Part shown: positions 1 to 12,600 of the stretch, piece by piece
How positions within the stretch are numbered: the stretch's first letter is position 1
Layout of the letters: the number at the start of each line of letters is the position of its first letter
Assembly (NCBI GenBank): GCA_032622095.1
Contig: CP136063.1
Span: 81,261,980-81,325,979, forward strand
From: Siphonodentalium dalli
Taxonomy: Eukaryota > Mollusca > Scaphopoda > Gadilida > Siphonodentaliidae
Direction: 5' to 3'
DNA length: 64,000 nt
The notes under the pieces: model-generated
What the model saw: the letters and a program-made list of their open reading frames with translations, nothing else
Databases searched by the model: none
What the model was told of the DNA's origin: nothing
Program-made: the position numbers and the translations under genes

Positions 1-36
1 ATGCATTGGCAGAGGGCCCTTCTGTTGGGTAAAGGG
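1..36. mobile_element. PB-B MITE, right end only
   Basis: The end TTGTTGGGTAAAGGG-type terminus is followed by TTAA at 37-40; the rest lies outside the window. PB-B elements run CCCTTTACCCAAC...GTTGGGTAAAGGG between TTAA sites, the target and end style of piggyBac transposons. Confidence 0.75.
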
Positions 37-120
37 TTAAATGCGATGTCAACATGATGGCACGGAAGTTGTCTAGACTTTTGCTAGTAACCTCGATAGT
101 ATCAATGTTGTCATTTACAG

Positions 121-140
121 TATTGCGCAATTGTGTCACG
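121..140 (+). CDS. Possible 20-nt microexon carrying a cysteine of the first C1 domain (tentative)
   Basis: A good acceptor (tgttgtcatttacag) at 106-120 is followed by 20 nt that read IAQLCH plus one base. Joined to the exon at 546 this gives the pattern C-x2-C-x4-H-x2-C, matching the second C1 domain (LQC-RE-C-GVCS-H) and the same phase-1 intron. The donor gtgcca is poor, and the H-x12-C-x2-C half of the domain is not visible upstream, so this may be chance. Confidence 0.18.
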
Positions 141-545
141 GTGCCATGAGCCATGGGAGATACCAGAGCATTTCCGTGTCCCTTCTTGGACTTTCTGAAA
201 TTTCTGGTGCATATTCTGGGTATATTGTTAGATATATAACTAGTTTTCTGTCAGAATCTTCAGCAAATGGATACAAAGGTATTGAGCAATACTAACTTGT
301 ATCATGTTTTTAGAATATGGTGCATAAAAGATGAATTTAAACCAAAAACAAATTGCCAAAAAACAATATTTTTCCTACCTGCCTACCTGAATTTTTTTGC
401 TCAAGAAATCGTTAACAGACAAATTTGTTTTCCGGCCTAATATGTCAGGGTGAATTTAGTTATTTTCATGTGTACAGTTATATTATAATATGAGGTTCCA
501 TGCACAAGCTTATAAATTTATTAATTTTCATCAATTTTCTTACAG

Positions 546-643
546 CCTGTGGTCAATGCTGTCACAACACATGTGCTGACTTATTCACCACCAAGGAGTG
601 CACAGGAGAGTGTGTGAACAACACAACGTACAGCCATCCCGTG
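546..643 (+). CDS. PIK3R1: PIK3R exon: C-terminal half of a first C1 (zinc finger) domain
   Basis: Acceptor cttacag at 539-545, donor gtgagc at 644; enters in phase 1, leaves in phase 0. It reads [20 protein letters not shown], the C-x4-H-x2-C-x8-C tail of a C1 domain, in the same phase and at the same domain position as the C1 exon at 35452. The zinc ligands C, H, C and C are present. It joins in frame to the SAM exon at 2308 (…YSHPV then PIENW). The front half of this C1 domain must lie upstream, mostly outside the window. Membership of the gene is inferred from phase, strand and domain match. Confidence 0.7.
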
Positions 644-3600
644 GTGAGCCTTGGTTTAAACAATATTCTATGATCAAGACTGCAAATAGTCAGTCTGTCA
701 TTTGAAGAATGAGGTCCACAGAGGTTTAATTTAGTGACGCTATCCCGCACGGTGGGCTAGCATCACCAAATTCATCCTCTGGGAACCTCATTCTGCTTCT
801 CATTTCGGCCTAAGCAGAATGAGGTCCCCAGAGGGTGAATTTGGTGATGCTATTCCACTGTGTGGGATAGCATCACTAAATTCACCCTCTGGGGACCTCA
901 TTCTGCAAATGACAGACACCCTATTTGCAGGCTTGATTTTATTTGATCTAAGCAGAACAAAAGTACAAATAATACATGAAATATATGATAATATAAATGT
1001 TCAAAAGAGGATCGGGCAACAAGCTTTGTGGCTTTTTGTTAAGTCCTATCCTCAAAGCATAAGCATTCAAAATACAGCCAATTCTGCTCAGGCCTCATAA
1101 TGTGGTGCCGGACATTTGGAGTATGACGTCCATAGATAGTAGTTACGCTACCCGTGACCTGGGCTAGAATCACTAAATTCACACTCTGGGGACCTCATTC
1201 TGTTTAGACCTGCTTTTTCTCTGACAAAAAGCATTGTTTTGTTAATAATATCATCAGGATGCTACCGGGTATACTATTAGTTTATTCTTGGGGAAATTAT
1301 CATAATTTGATAAATGTTATTTCTAAATTATAACCTACAACGAAGACCGCCCGTCCCTTTAATTATATAAACATGCCTGGAAATAACTCAAATTTTGGAA
1401 CCAGTTAAAAAGACGGGCATCAATTGGTTCAAGTCTGAGCGGGATAGCATCACTAATTTCACCCTCTGGGGACCTCATTCTGCAAATGACAGGCACACTA
1501 AACTCAGACTTGAATTGGTTTGTGCCATTCATTAACAATTTTGTTACAGTCATAGATATTTTCAGAAAGTGTGTGCTACATGTATACTAGTATGTTATGG
1601 GACACCGAGATATTTTATAAATAAATTTTAGTTTTCTCAACTTTGTACATGTGCCACCTGACCTAACTGCAGTTTACAACTTTACAGTTGTATTGCGCAT
1701 TTTGTTGAAAGTGCTGATGCAATGTTTGTTTTCATTTTCGAACACACATGCAGCCCCCGTGTAAGTAAATAAACATGTTATCGAACCATTGAGAATATTG
1801 AAGTAGTTGTAAAAACACGCAGTTACAACATGTTACAAGTAATAATTGGAGAATTTTTATCAATGGCACATAAATGAGCGCTCGTCATTTGGGCTTTTCG
1901 GATGGGCATTCACCTATTTCCTGGCTTGTATATACAGTAATGCTCTAATTAATCGACCTCTTAACCAAAGCAGAATTATGGGTAACTTTTCAGGATTTTG
2001 TCGGAAATATGGCTTGTTGCCATTCATCGGAAAGCTCTCGGTGAGAGCTTTCCGATGAATGGCAACAAGCCATATTTCCGACTAAATCCTGAAAAGTTAC
2101 CCATAATTCTGCTTTGGTTAAGAGGTCGATTAATTAGAGCATTACTGTAAAGTATGTAAATAAGTGCTTGACATATTTATGGACAAACCAGTATGTTTAT
2201 GCTCAGACCCTGTCAGGAATATATCAAAAGTGCAAATTTCTAGGCACAGATTGATGCTCCAAACAGCCACAGACCATTAATTCAACGTTTTATGGTTTAA
2301 TTTACAGCCCATTGAAAACTGGACAACAAACAACATTACAGAATGGATGGCATCACTGAATCTCTATAGATATGCGGAACTCTTCAGAGAGAAGGGCGTA
2401 AATGGTAAACTATTGAAAACTATGGACCAGGATAAACTAAAGGTAAATAATACATGTTAAACCTTCCATGACTGGATCTTCCTGAATTTTGCAAAAACCC
2501 TGTGCCATTGCATTCTCTTATAAATGTGAGTCTCCCAATAGGGAGCCTTGCATATATAATAGAATGCATTGGCTTAATAATATTTACTATGATTTTGTAA
2601 CCCACGCATTCTTTTATATATATACGAGGCTCCCAAAAAAACTTATTTATCTGTTATCTGCTTTTATCACTTTAACGTCCCTCCAAATAAAAAAAAGACC
2701 ATTCCGATATACTTTTTAATTGAGTGGGAGTATTAATCCATTTAGTATAGAAAGGGTAAATGCGATGTTTGCATGTCGATTTCGTGATAAACATGAATTG
2801 ATTACACAGGGGAAATTGTATAATTGTAAGTGACGCAAAGCGATAATGGAGTCACAAAAGTTGCCTAAATCACATTTTTCCAGCTGTGAAGTACATTATT
2901 GAGGAACAGGTATTGACTAAGAAATTTATTACCTGCATTAAGTTTTTTATGTTATAAAGTTCCCCGTCAGAACATCAAAAAGTTCCAAGGTTTTGAACAG
3001 GATCAATATGGTCAGGTTCAGAGTAGAGATTCATGATATGATCTAATTGAACCTCTGTATACTTGTACTGGTGTCAGGGATCTGTTTTCTCTTTGAACCA
3101 TAGCGTTCAACTGTTTTTAGCTCACCCGAGACGAAGTCTCCGGTGGAGCTATAGTCATCACTCCTCATCTGTCCATCCGTCCATCCATCCGTCCGTCCAT
3201 CAACAATTCTTTAAACATCTTCTCCAGAACCATAAGGCCATATGGGTTCATATTTGGTGTGGATGTTCCCTTGGAGACTCACATTCAGATTTGTTAAAAT
3301 GAGGTCACCAAGTCAAATAGTTGCGAAGCCAGGGCCATAACTCTTTCTCTCCATAGTAATTTTTGTCCCTCGACGTTTCCGTCGGAGGACTATAGAAATG
3401 ACCCTCGTCCGTGCGTGCGTCCGTCCATCCGTGCGTCCGAGATTGAGTACCTTCATGGTGTAATCAACTCCTCCTACAGTTTTAAACGTAGAGATTTGAA
3501 ACTAGATTCAACTCGATGCTCAATTTACTAACCAAATAAAAAAATGGAAATATTAGGCAAAAAAAAGAAAAGTTTTTTGATTCTCGGGCAATTTTTTTTG

Positions 3601-6600
3601 AGAATCGATGAGGGAGCGAGGGTTTTATTTTTATTTTTTATTTTTGTTATGGGGATAATGCCCATAGTTAGCATGGGTTATTATACCTTCCCAGGTTAAG
3701 AAAATGTAAGGAGAACATTGTTTTGATATAAACAAATGTATTCCTCTATAAAGAATGACCATAATAAAATCGTTCTCAACATTGTACATGGACCAGTCTA
3801 CTAACATTTTATCACCTGTTGTCACATTTAATGGGATGAGCATATTTGCATATCTAATATTGTTTCGTAACAAGCATGTTTAATAACAACAAACAGAGCT
3901 AAATATCCAGTTCCAATTACTCAAATAAAAATACGGAACGTGAATACAATCAAAACGAAAAGATATATATACTATAGTGATCTTCATAGAAAGTCTAGAA
4001 TGATTTATTATGTACCTCAATACATGCTAGCCATAAAAACTTCAAATATTAAACCAGCATACACATCACCAATACTCATCATATTTCTTTCCGGTTTGCG
4101 TTCCCGAAATTGTAAATCTCAAAATTGTTTACCGTTTACCTTTTCCAATTGATAAAATACCGAAATATTTGAACACATTACACTTAATAAACTTTGGGTT
4201 TGGGCAGCTTGTGGTGACAATATACCTGGTAGTTATCGTTGCCTAGTGTCTGTTTTTGAATACCAACACATGCACCATTGTATGTCTATCATATTCGATG
4301 TTTGAAACATAACTAATTTCTGTTTTCTAGTTTCCTATTTTCGTGTTATCATTTGACAGCTTTGGTAAAATTTGAAAATCGTAATAAAATGGTTCAACGC
4401 AGGCCTTTTTTTCCCGACGCGGCTATGCCCAAGAATCAAAAAACTTTTTTGTTTTGGCCTTACTTCATTATATTTTTTATTTTAAATGTAAATTTTGAAA
4501 AACTAACCATGTTATAACATTCACCAAGGTACACCGACTCACCCCACCAAATTTAGTTGAAATCTATGCAGGGCAGGCTTCACAGTCGGTACTTGTAACG
4601 GAATCGGAACTGGCTTAAATGCGATGCCGGTAATCATTGGCAGGTTTACAAATCATGTATAGTCGAAAATTTTGAGTTCAGAACGCAGAATTGGGATGCT
4701 TGAGAGCAGTTACAACAGGGTTGAAAGTCGGTGTGTCTGTATATTTGACCTGGAATTCAATCATATTGGTATAGTGTTGATTGTTCCCTTGACAACTCTG
4801 CTGATAACAAGGATGTGTGAATTGTTTCTGTCATATTGTGATAAAAGTTATGTCTGCTGACACATGGTTATGTCAGGGATCAGATATTATGCCATGTTAA
4901 TGTGACCCTGCTGGGATAATAAACCCTGCACTGGTCAAATTCCACACACACAAATTATAATTTAGATACTAATAGTTCTGTAAGCTACGTACCTGTTAGA
5001 TTATGTAATAAGTGATCATGTACAGTAATGCCCTAAATAATCAACTCCTTACCCACAGCAGAATTGTGGGTAATTTTTCAGGATTTCATTCACAGAGCTT
5101 TCCGATGAATGGCAACAAGCCATATTTCCGACTAAATCCTGAAAAATTACCCATAATTTTGCTGTGGTTAAGGAGTTGTTTATTTAGGGCATTACTGTAT
5201 ATTTCGACTTTTCTTCGTTTCACCAATATCAATTGAGTTAAACGAACAATCGTGACTACATATTGCAGAACAAATAAGAACACCAGTAGAATTTTGGACT
5301 ACTATCTCGATGACCCAAGCGACAAGGGCAAAGCAAAATGTGTCGAGTTTAATGCATCAATGACTCGTTACTGAGGCAGAACCAGTGGAATCAAGAAGCA
5401 CCCTAATAAAAAGCCAGTCGACATAAATTTCGACTCAGTATATCATATCTGAGTCGAACAGGACTGGCCGGAATTCTATTTCCAGACTTGGGGATATACC
5501 AGGGAATTCCTTGTTTTGATTGGAAGCGGTACCAGAAAGCGCTGGCCCCGATTGGCTAACCGATAACAGCTGCGCGTGTCCCGTAAAAATAGCTCAGGTG
5601 TCGTCTGTATACGGCGAATGCAATAGTCGTTTAACTCGGTCATGTGGCACTGATTTATAGTTAGTTTTAATAGTCGTATTAATTTTGACCAGCTGCTTTA
5701 TTAAAGAAAAACACTTTTGACAAATGGCATGATTCTGATCGGCGGCGAAATAACCGATGCCTCTATTCAGTGTTCTGTACTAGTAAATCTCTGCCTCTCG
5801 TAACATTCCAATACAACCGCATAAATTATTCCTTATTTGGAATGTCTGTGACATCAGTATGACGTCACGAAATTGGTGGAAGCCCATTGTCCTGGAAATG
5901 GGTTTTTACATGAATTCGTGTCGACGTAATATTATAATTATTACGGAGATGTTTACGTCGACTGATAAAAAGCATACTATGTCATAAAATGCATCAATGT
6001 ATATTGAAATATACGTTATTCGCATACAAGGGCAAAGCAAAATGTGTCGAGTCTAATGCATCAATAGCTCGTTCCGGAGACAGTACCAGTGGTATGAAGA
6101 ACCATGCCTTCATCAATTTCATAAAATGCATAACTGTATATTGGAATGTACGTTATTGGCCTATCATGTACTATTCAGCCTTTTGATCTGTTCCGCTGTG
6201 GAAAATCAACCCTCCCTCCTCTCAACAACTTATGTTACATTATTCACGTACACCCACTTATAAATATCTATGAGGATATATGGGCAGTACCGCGATTCTG
6301 GTACTGGTCTAGTAAGGAACCGATGACAAATTTCCTGGTACTGAAGGTACTTTGCAAACCCTGGTCCAGGATCTGGGAGAAAAATCACGAACAGGCAGAT
6401 CGTCACACTTGCCATTGAACGGTCAAGTAAAGTACATGTACCCCTGTTACAAATGTTCTTTCACATTCCTAATGCCACAATATTATTTGAGAAGTCATCT
6501 CTTTCTCTGACAACAATATAAAGCTTGTCTGCCTGCCATTCTCTCCAAAGTCTCTTGTGTATGAAATGAGATCTTATCTTATATGACAGTGTTTGATAAA

Positions 6601-9600
6601 CAAATAACAGAAACGGCTGGATAATGTTTATTTGTGTCATTCATTTAAATTTAAATTAAATTCCCATGTGATGTATTCTATGCAATTGTTCAGGCAGGTG
6701 TTACAATAATATGCTTATTATTTATGTGGGCAGTAGCCTATATACGGGCGCCTGTGGCGCATAAGATATTATGGGTTGCGGGATGGGGTGGTGGGTGTGA
6801 TCTCATTATGCTTATTATTTATGTGGGCAGTAGCCTCTATACGGGCACCTGTGGCGCATAAGATACTATGGGTGGCGGGATGGGGTGGTGGGTGGGATCT
6901 CATTATGCTTATTATTTATGTGGGCAGTAGCCTCTATACGGGCGCCTGTGGCGCATAAGATATTATGGGTGGCGGGATGCGGTGGTGGGTGGGATCTCAT
7001 TATGCTTATTATAATAATAAGGAGTCGATTAATTAGAGCATTACTGTAGCTCCTTTTCATCTGTGATAATGATTTGTCTTATTTATTATGCTGATGATTT
7101 AAAGAAACAATTATCAGAGGTGCCATTTTGATAACCCTTACCTAATTTTTTAACTTATTTTAAGGAAAATGAACTCACTTAAACATGTATAATATACCCT
7201 TTGAAATTACTAGATCAATGCAGGAACTCATAGATTTGGATTTACATTTGGTACAAATAGGGGCAGAGATAGGAGATTTAACACTCCTGCACCCATCCTA
7301 CATTGTATCTATGCTATGAATTCATGTTTGGTACATATAATAATTTTTATATATACCGGTATTGTCAGTAAGGTTTTGATAAATTGCCAACAGATGGAGA
7401 TCTTGAGGTACCAGTTGTAATTTACTTTGGTCCAGTTGGGAGGTAATGGGCAATGATATATTGGGGGTTGGGGTGTGCAGTTAGAAATTTCAAGGTGGAC
7501 ACCCCCATAGTCCCAGTCTTCTCCGTCTTTACAGTCTGGTGAGCGACCCCACAATCATTGACTGTCTGGTCTATGGTTTGATTTGATTTTGGTTTCTCAT
7601 GAGTTTTTCCGACTTTTAATGATTTGGCTTTGTGATTTGTAATGATCATGTTCTGTCAATGCTATTTATAGTAGTCATCGCCCACTTGTTTACAGCTTGC
7701 CAGCAGGCAATGAAACCTCATAAGAGAACTTTATTACAAGGGAACCATGGAAAACTCCAACAAGACCCTATTTTCTCAGGCTTCCGTTATTGGAGAGAAA
7801 TATTAGAATTTGACGAGCGACCTTTTGTCCTCATTCCAATGCCTGACTAGGGGGGGGGGGGGATATGGAGATTATACCGGTAATGGAATTAACCTCTTTC
7901 TACAAAATGGATTCTCACATTCAGTTATAAATGTATACATTGGAATGGACTATTATTCATTTAGTGGGGTGTTTGGGTAATAAAAGCTGACGACAGGCAG
8001 AAAAACAGATACTACTAGAGCAGAATGATTCATATTCATCGGTGGGAATTTTTCAGATAATAAGTTCAACAAACGACCGATTGTTGAAATTATTATTGGG
8101 ACACAGGGACCAGCCTAGACCATATTTTCAGGGCGAAATGACTTCGCCCTACTATAAAAATAAAGCGAAGTGGTCGTTCTATAGGGCGAAGTGAGTCTAC
8201 AAAACTTAAATTGAACAGTACTACGACAGGAGTCGCTATAGTCTATATAGAACGAAAATAGGAGAGATGTAATATGTCAATTAAACTTATGAAACAATGG
8301 TTGAAATATGGAGTCTTTATGTTCACTTCATGACCCTAATAACTATTAATAATACCCAAACATAATTGTGAGAGGATAGAAGCATTTTATATCGTAATTG
8401 TGGGAGAATGACAAGATTTTATTTCATATCTTTCGGGTTCGGGTTTTTAAAAATGCCAACAATATTTATCAAACCGAAACGAAACGAAATCATGAACACT
8501 TTCACTGCGCTCTATTAGTAATCCCGTTTGAAAATTTAATATGCTTCACAAATGAATTTGTTTTAAAATTTCTTTAACCAAACTCCATAGAGGGAGTGAT
8601 GAACTGACACATTGTGAGAGCTATGAGTTGTAATCTTCATTGTAAGGTGTGGTAATCACGGTAATCTAAAAATCACAACAACCAGATTAACACTTGAGGC
8701 CCGACGATGTTTTCACAGCTGCCAGTAATCAGACTCCGTTGTCAACATGCTTCCAGATTGAAGCAATACAGGTGTTAATTGTTTTACAACACCCTGATAG
8801 TGGAGTATTGTGTGCAATCACTGTTGACAGTTGTAAATTATCATAAATTATATGGGGAATTTTGCCGATTTTCGTCAGTCAACTTTGGAATTTTCAGGGC
8901 GACTTGAACTTCGCCCGACTGCAAAAATAAGGCGAAGCGGACGGCGCTAGGGCGAAGAAGTCGCCCACGTCGCCCTCTCGGCTGGTCCCTGTTGGGACAT
9001 TTCCTTGGAGAACTACTCATCAATGAGTATTTAGTATAGTCTATAACCATACAATGGTTGTAAAAAAAGATCTGTGCTTGCATCAGCTAAAAGCATCAGC
9101 TTTTCAATTAATCCATTAGTTTGAAAATATCACTTCGTTTCTAAAAAATTGCCCCGACCCGCAATGTTGAAATATACCTTCTCTACGCCACCGTAACTTT
9201 TTGACATATTCTCTAATGGAATTCTGATATGCAGTTAATAGCCGTATTAAACTCTACCCGGTGGCACTATCCTTGCAAAAATAATTTCTCAAGTGCTGAA
9301 TCATCATACCTCGTTACACAATAAGACTATGGTTGTGAACACCTCAGGGAAAATGTTATATACTATTTTTAGGATATATTCTGTGGTTACGTTAATTATA
9401 CAATTTTAAATATTAGGTTAATTATACAATTTTAAATATTAATCACATTGAAATGATGGTCTTCAAAGATAATAAGTACAGTAATTGCCTAAATAATCGC
9501 CCTCTAAACCACAGCAGAATTATGGGAAATTTTTCAGGATTTAGTCGGAAATATGGCCTGTTGCCATTCATCGGAAAGCTCTTGGTGAGAGCTTTCCAAT

Positions 9601-12600
9601 GAATGGCAACAAGCCATATTTCCGACTAAATCCTGAAAAATTACCCATAATTCTGCTGTGGTTAAAGGGTGATATACTTCAGGCATAACTGTAAGTAATT
9701 TATATCTGAATTTTTGACGTTTGAGGTCAATTGGGATAATAAATGGATCTTGAGTACTGAAAATAGTGGCTGAAAATAGTTCTATCTCTAACCGGTTGAA
9801 ACTATCACTTGAAGATTCAGAACACAAATTTTCTTATCATACCTCATTTGCATTATTTTATGAATGTAGTTTTCTTTAAATCAAAGTAGTCTATATGTAA
9901 ATGTGCGATGCTTATGCAGATAAAATGTGAGCGATCATACAAATTACCACTCATTACATCTTATGTATCTTTGAAAGAAAACCGCAAACTCATCGAAATA
10001 TATTGATGTGCTTTACTACCACATTAGTTCATTTAACCCTTTACCCAACAAACCGGCCAAATAAAGCTTAAACAGCCTAAAATATCTTCGGTCTGTCTCA
10101 ATAGAACCATACAAATATGGATATCATTGGAACCGGCTCCTTGACCACATTGTGATAGTTACAGTTATGCCCTGTGCCAATGCATTCTCTTATATATGCG
10201 AGTCGACCATAGGTCGCCTCGCATATATAAGAGAATGCATTGGCCTAAAAATGTGTTAAGCCAATGCATTCTCTTATATATGCGAGGCGACCTATGGTCG
10301 ACTCGCATATATAAGAGAATGCATTGGCACAGGGCTGTTCTGTTGGGTAAAGGGTTAACCTTTTCATGATGGGAGCTTCCTGAATGTTTGCAAAAACCTT
10401 GTGAAAATGCATTCTCTTTAATATATATGCGAGTCGACCATAAGTCATCTCGCATATATAAGAGAATGCATTGGCCTAAAACTTTAGATATATTTTTTAT
10501 TATTGTTAAAAATTGTAAGAATTTCTTTTTTTTAAATGTTAAAGAATGATGAAATAATGACAAAAAAATATAAAAATTGTTAAAGAATGTAAGTATAAAA
10601 ATTATAAAAAATTGTTAGGCCAATGCATTCTCTTATATATGACTCGCATATATAAGAGACTGCATTGGCACAGGGTCTTTAAGGTTGTGCCAGCGCAGCT
10701 CCCGTCATGAAAGAGTTAATTCTTTCTTTAAAAAAATGAATTCTGCCATGAGTTATAAAAGTATACATTGGAATGGTCTATTATTTATCTGGAGGAATGT
10801 TCAGGAGATGAATATTAAGCAGACAGCGGACAAACAAACAATTAATACAAGAATTCCTATTCATTGGTAGAAAATGTTCAGATAATATAGGTTGAACTCA
10901 AGTCTGAGTTTTGTGTGCCTGTCATTTGTAGAATGAGGTTCCCAGAGGGTGAATTTAGTGTTGCTATCCCGCATAGCTATCCCTCATTCTGCTTAGGCTT
11001 CATATTCTCTGTAAAGTTTCTTTATTTACATCAAATTTCTATGGAAACTTCTTCACATAGATTCTATTTCTTATTGAGTTTAGTTTCTTTCTCAAATTGG
11101 CAGACAACGCATTGCATAATCGAGGTTCCCAATGGGTGTACAGCACAATATTCACCATTTGAGAACTTCAATCTGAGTCGATATATATTTCCCATAGCAG
11201 ATGATGCAATGCAGAATGTGGTCCCCAGTGGGGACAGCATCACTAAATTCAACCTCTGGGGACCTCGTTCTGCATTGCCTCATCTACTGTAAACTCAGGC
11301 TTGGTTGAACTTATTATCTTAACATTTCCCCTAAGAAACTAGTCATCAATGTGTACAGTAATGCCTTAAATAATGGACTCCTTAACCACAGCAGAATTAT
11401 GGGTAATTTTTCAGGATTTAGTCGGAAATATGGCATGTTGCCATTCATCGGAAAGCTCTCACAGAGCTTTCGGAAAGCTCTCACAGAGCTTTCCGATGAA
11501 TGGCAACATGCCATATTTCCGACTAAATCCTGAAAAAATACCCATAATTATTCTGTGGTTAAGGAGTCCATTATTTAGGGCATTACTGAGGTAGACAAGG
11601 GATTAACAAAAGATTTGACCACACTCTCTAGATTCTTATGTTAACATATGTGTAAATAATGTAGGAAATGCCTTTGAACTTGAAGTAGTACTTTGATCAT
11701 TTTTGTGGCAATGAAGTGTATTATTGACGTCATTGATAGGCTGCTCTAATCAGTCAGAAATTTTGACAGGTTTAAACTCTCAATCTGTCCAGGTATTAAT
11801 TGATTATGTGTGGTTTACCCACTCAATGCCTGAACTCAATATGGTTACTATATTTGACCACAAACTGGTTTATATAGATTATAGTCTGGGTTAAGGGGGC
11901 TCAAGGTCAAGCTTGAAAACAGTGTGTCTGTCCGTCATTTGCAGAATGAGGTCCCCAGAGGGTGAATTTAGTGACGCTATCCTGCACAGCGGGTTACCAT
12001 ACCCAGATTGAAGTAAATCCCCAGTTGAAGTTGGTGATGTTCACCCATTGGGCTCCTCGATTATGCATTTTATCTTCTGCAAATTATGGGATATAGAAAA
12101 TTGCCAGAAGGGAAAATGTAACTAAAATTAATGTTAATTTGAGACTATAAATACTTGCCAGAAGATGAGGCCTAAACAGAATTAAGTCTCCAGAGGGTGA
12201 ATTTGGTGATGCTAGCCCTAAATTCACCATCTGGGGACCCCATTCTGCAAATGACAGACGCGATTATTTAGGGTATTACTGTAGCTGGAAGGTTTAAAAC
12301 TGTTAAATGGCCATTTCAAATGTTGTGCGTGCATGAAATTTTCATCCGTTGAACATGTTGGGCCCTCGATCATCATGGCCCTGATATTGCCTTATAATAC
12401 ATTAACTATGCAGCATGAAGGTACCCATAAAAAGGACTATGGTGTAGACTAACAGTCTATTCTTCACTATGCCATGTCACCATGAGATTACCTGTTAAAG
12501 GTGTATTTAATGTCGCGGCTATTGTATGATATATTTGCTCGTTTGCAAAAATGGGTCACAGGATTTCATGTTCTAGTTACTGCTATACAAACCCATTATG

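Larger units (their letters stand above)
10719..11601. mobile_element. PB-D MITE carrying nested hAT-C and MAR-A
   Basis: Begins at the TTAA shared with PB-E (10715-10718) and ends at caaggg before TTAA-like attaa. Inside it are an hAT-C (10899-11303, 8 bp duplication GTTGAACT) and a MAR-A (11356-11588). Confidence 0.72.

Noticed and set aside
1935-2147. Recurrent small 'proteins' such as [20 protein letters not shown] at many places
   Set aside because: These are translations of either strand of the MAR-A palindrome, not genes.
10037-10354. Regularly spaced palindromes that could suggest a CRISPR array
   Set aside because: Spacing is irregular, units are scattered over 60 kb and bounded by TTAA; the host is a eukaryote.
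10165-10563. 132-codon minus-strand frame
   Set aside because: It spans the hairpins of adjoining PB-B and PB-E elements; the repeated SYICES/LYMRGD peptides come from the palindromes.
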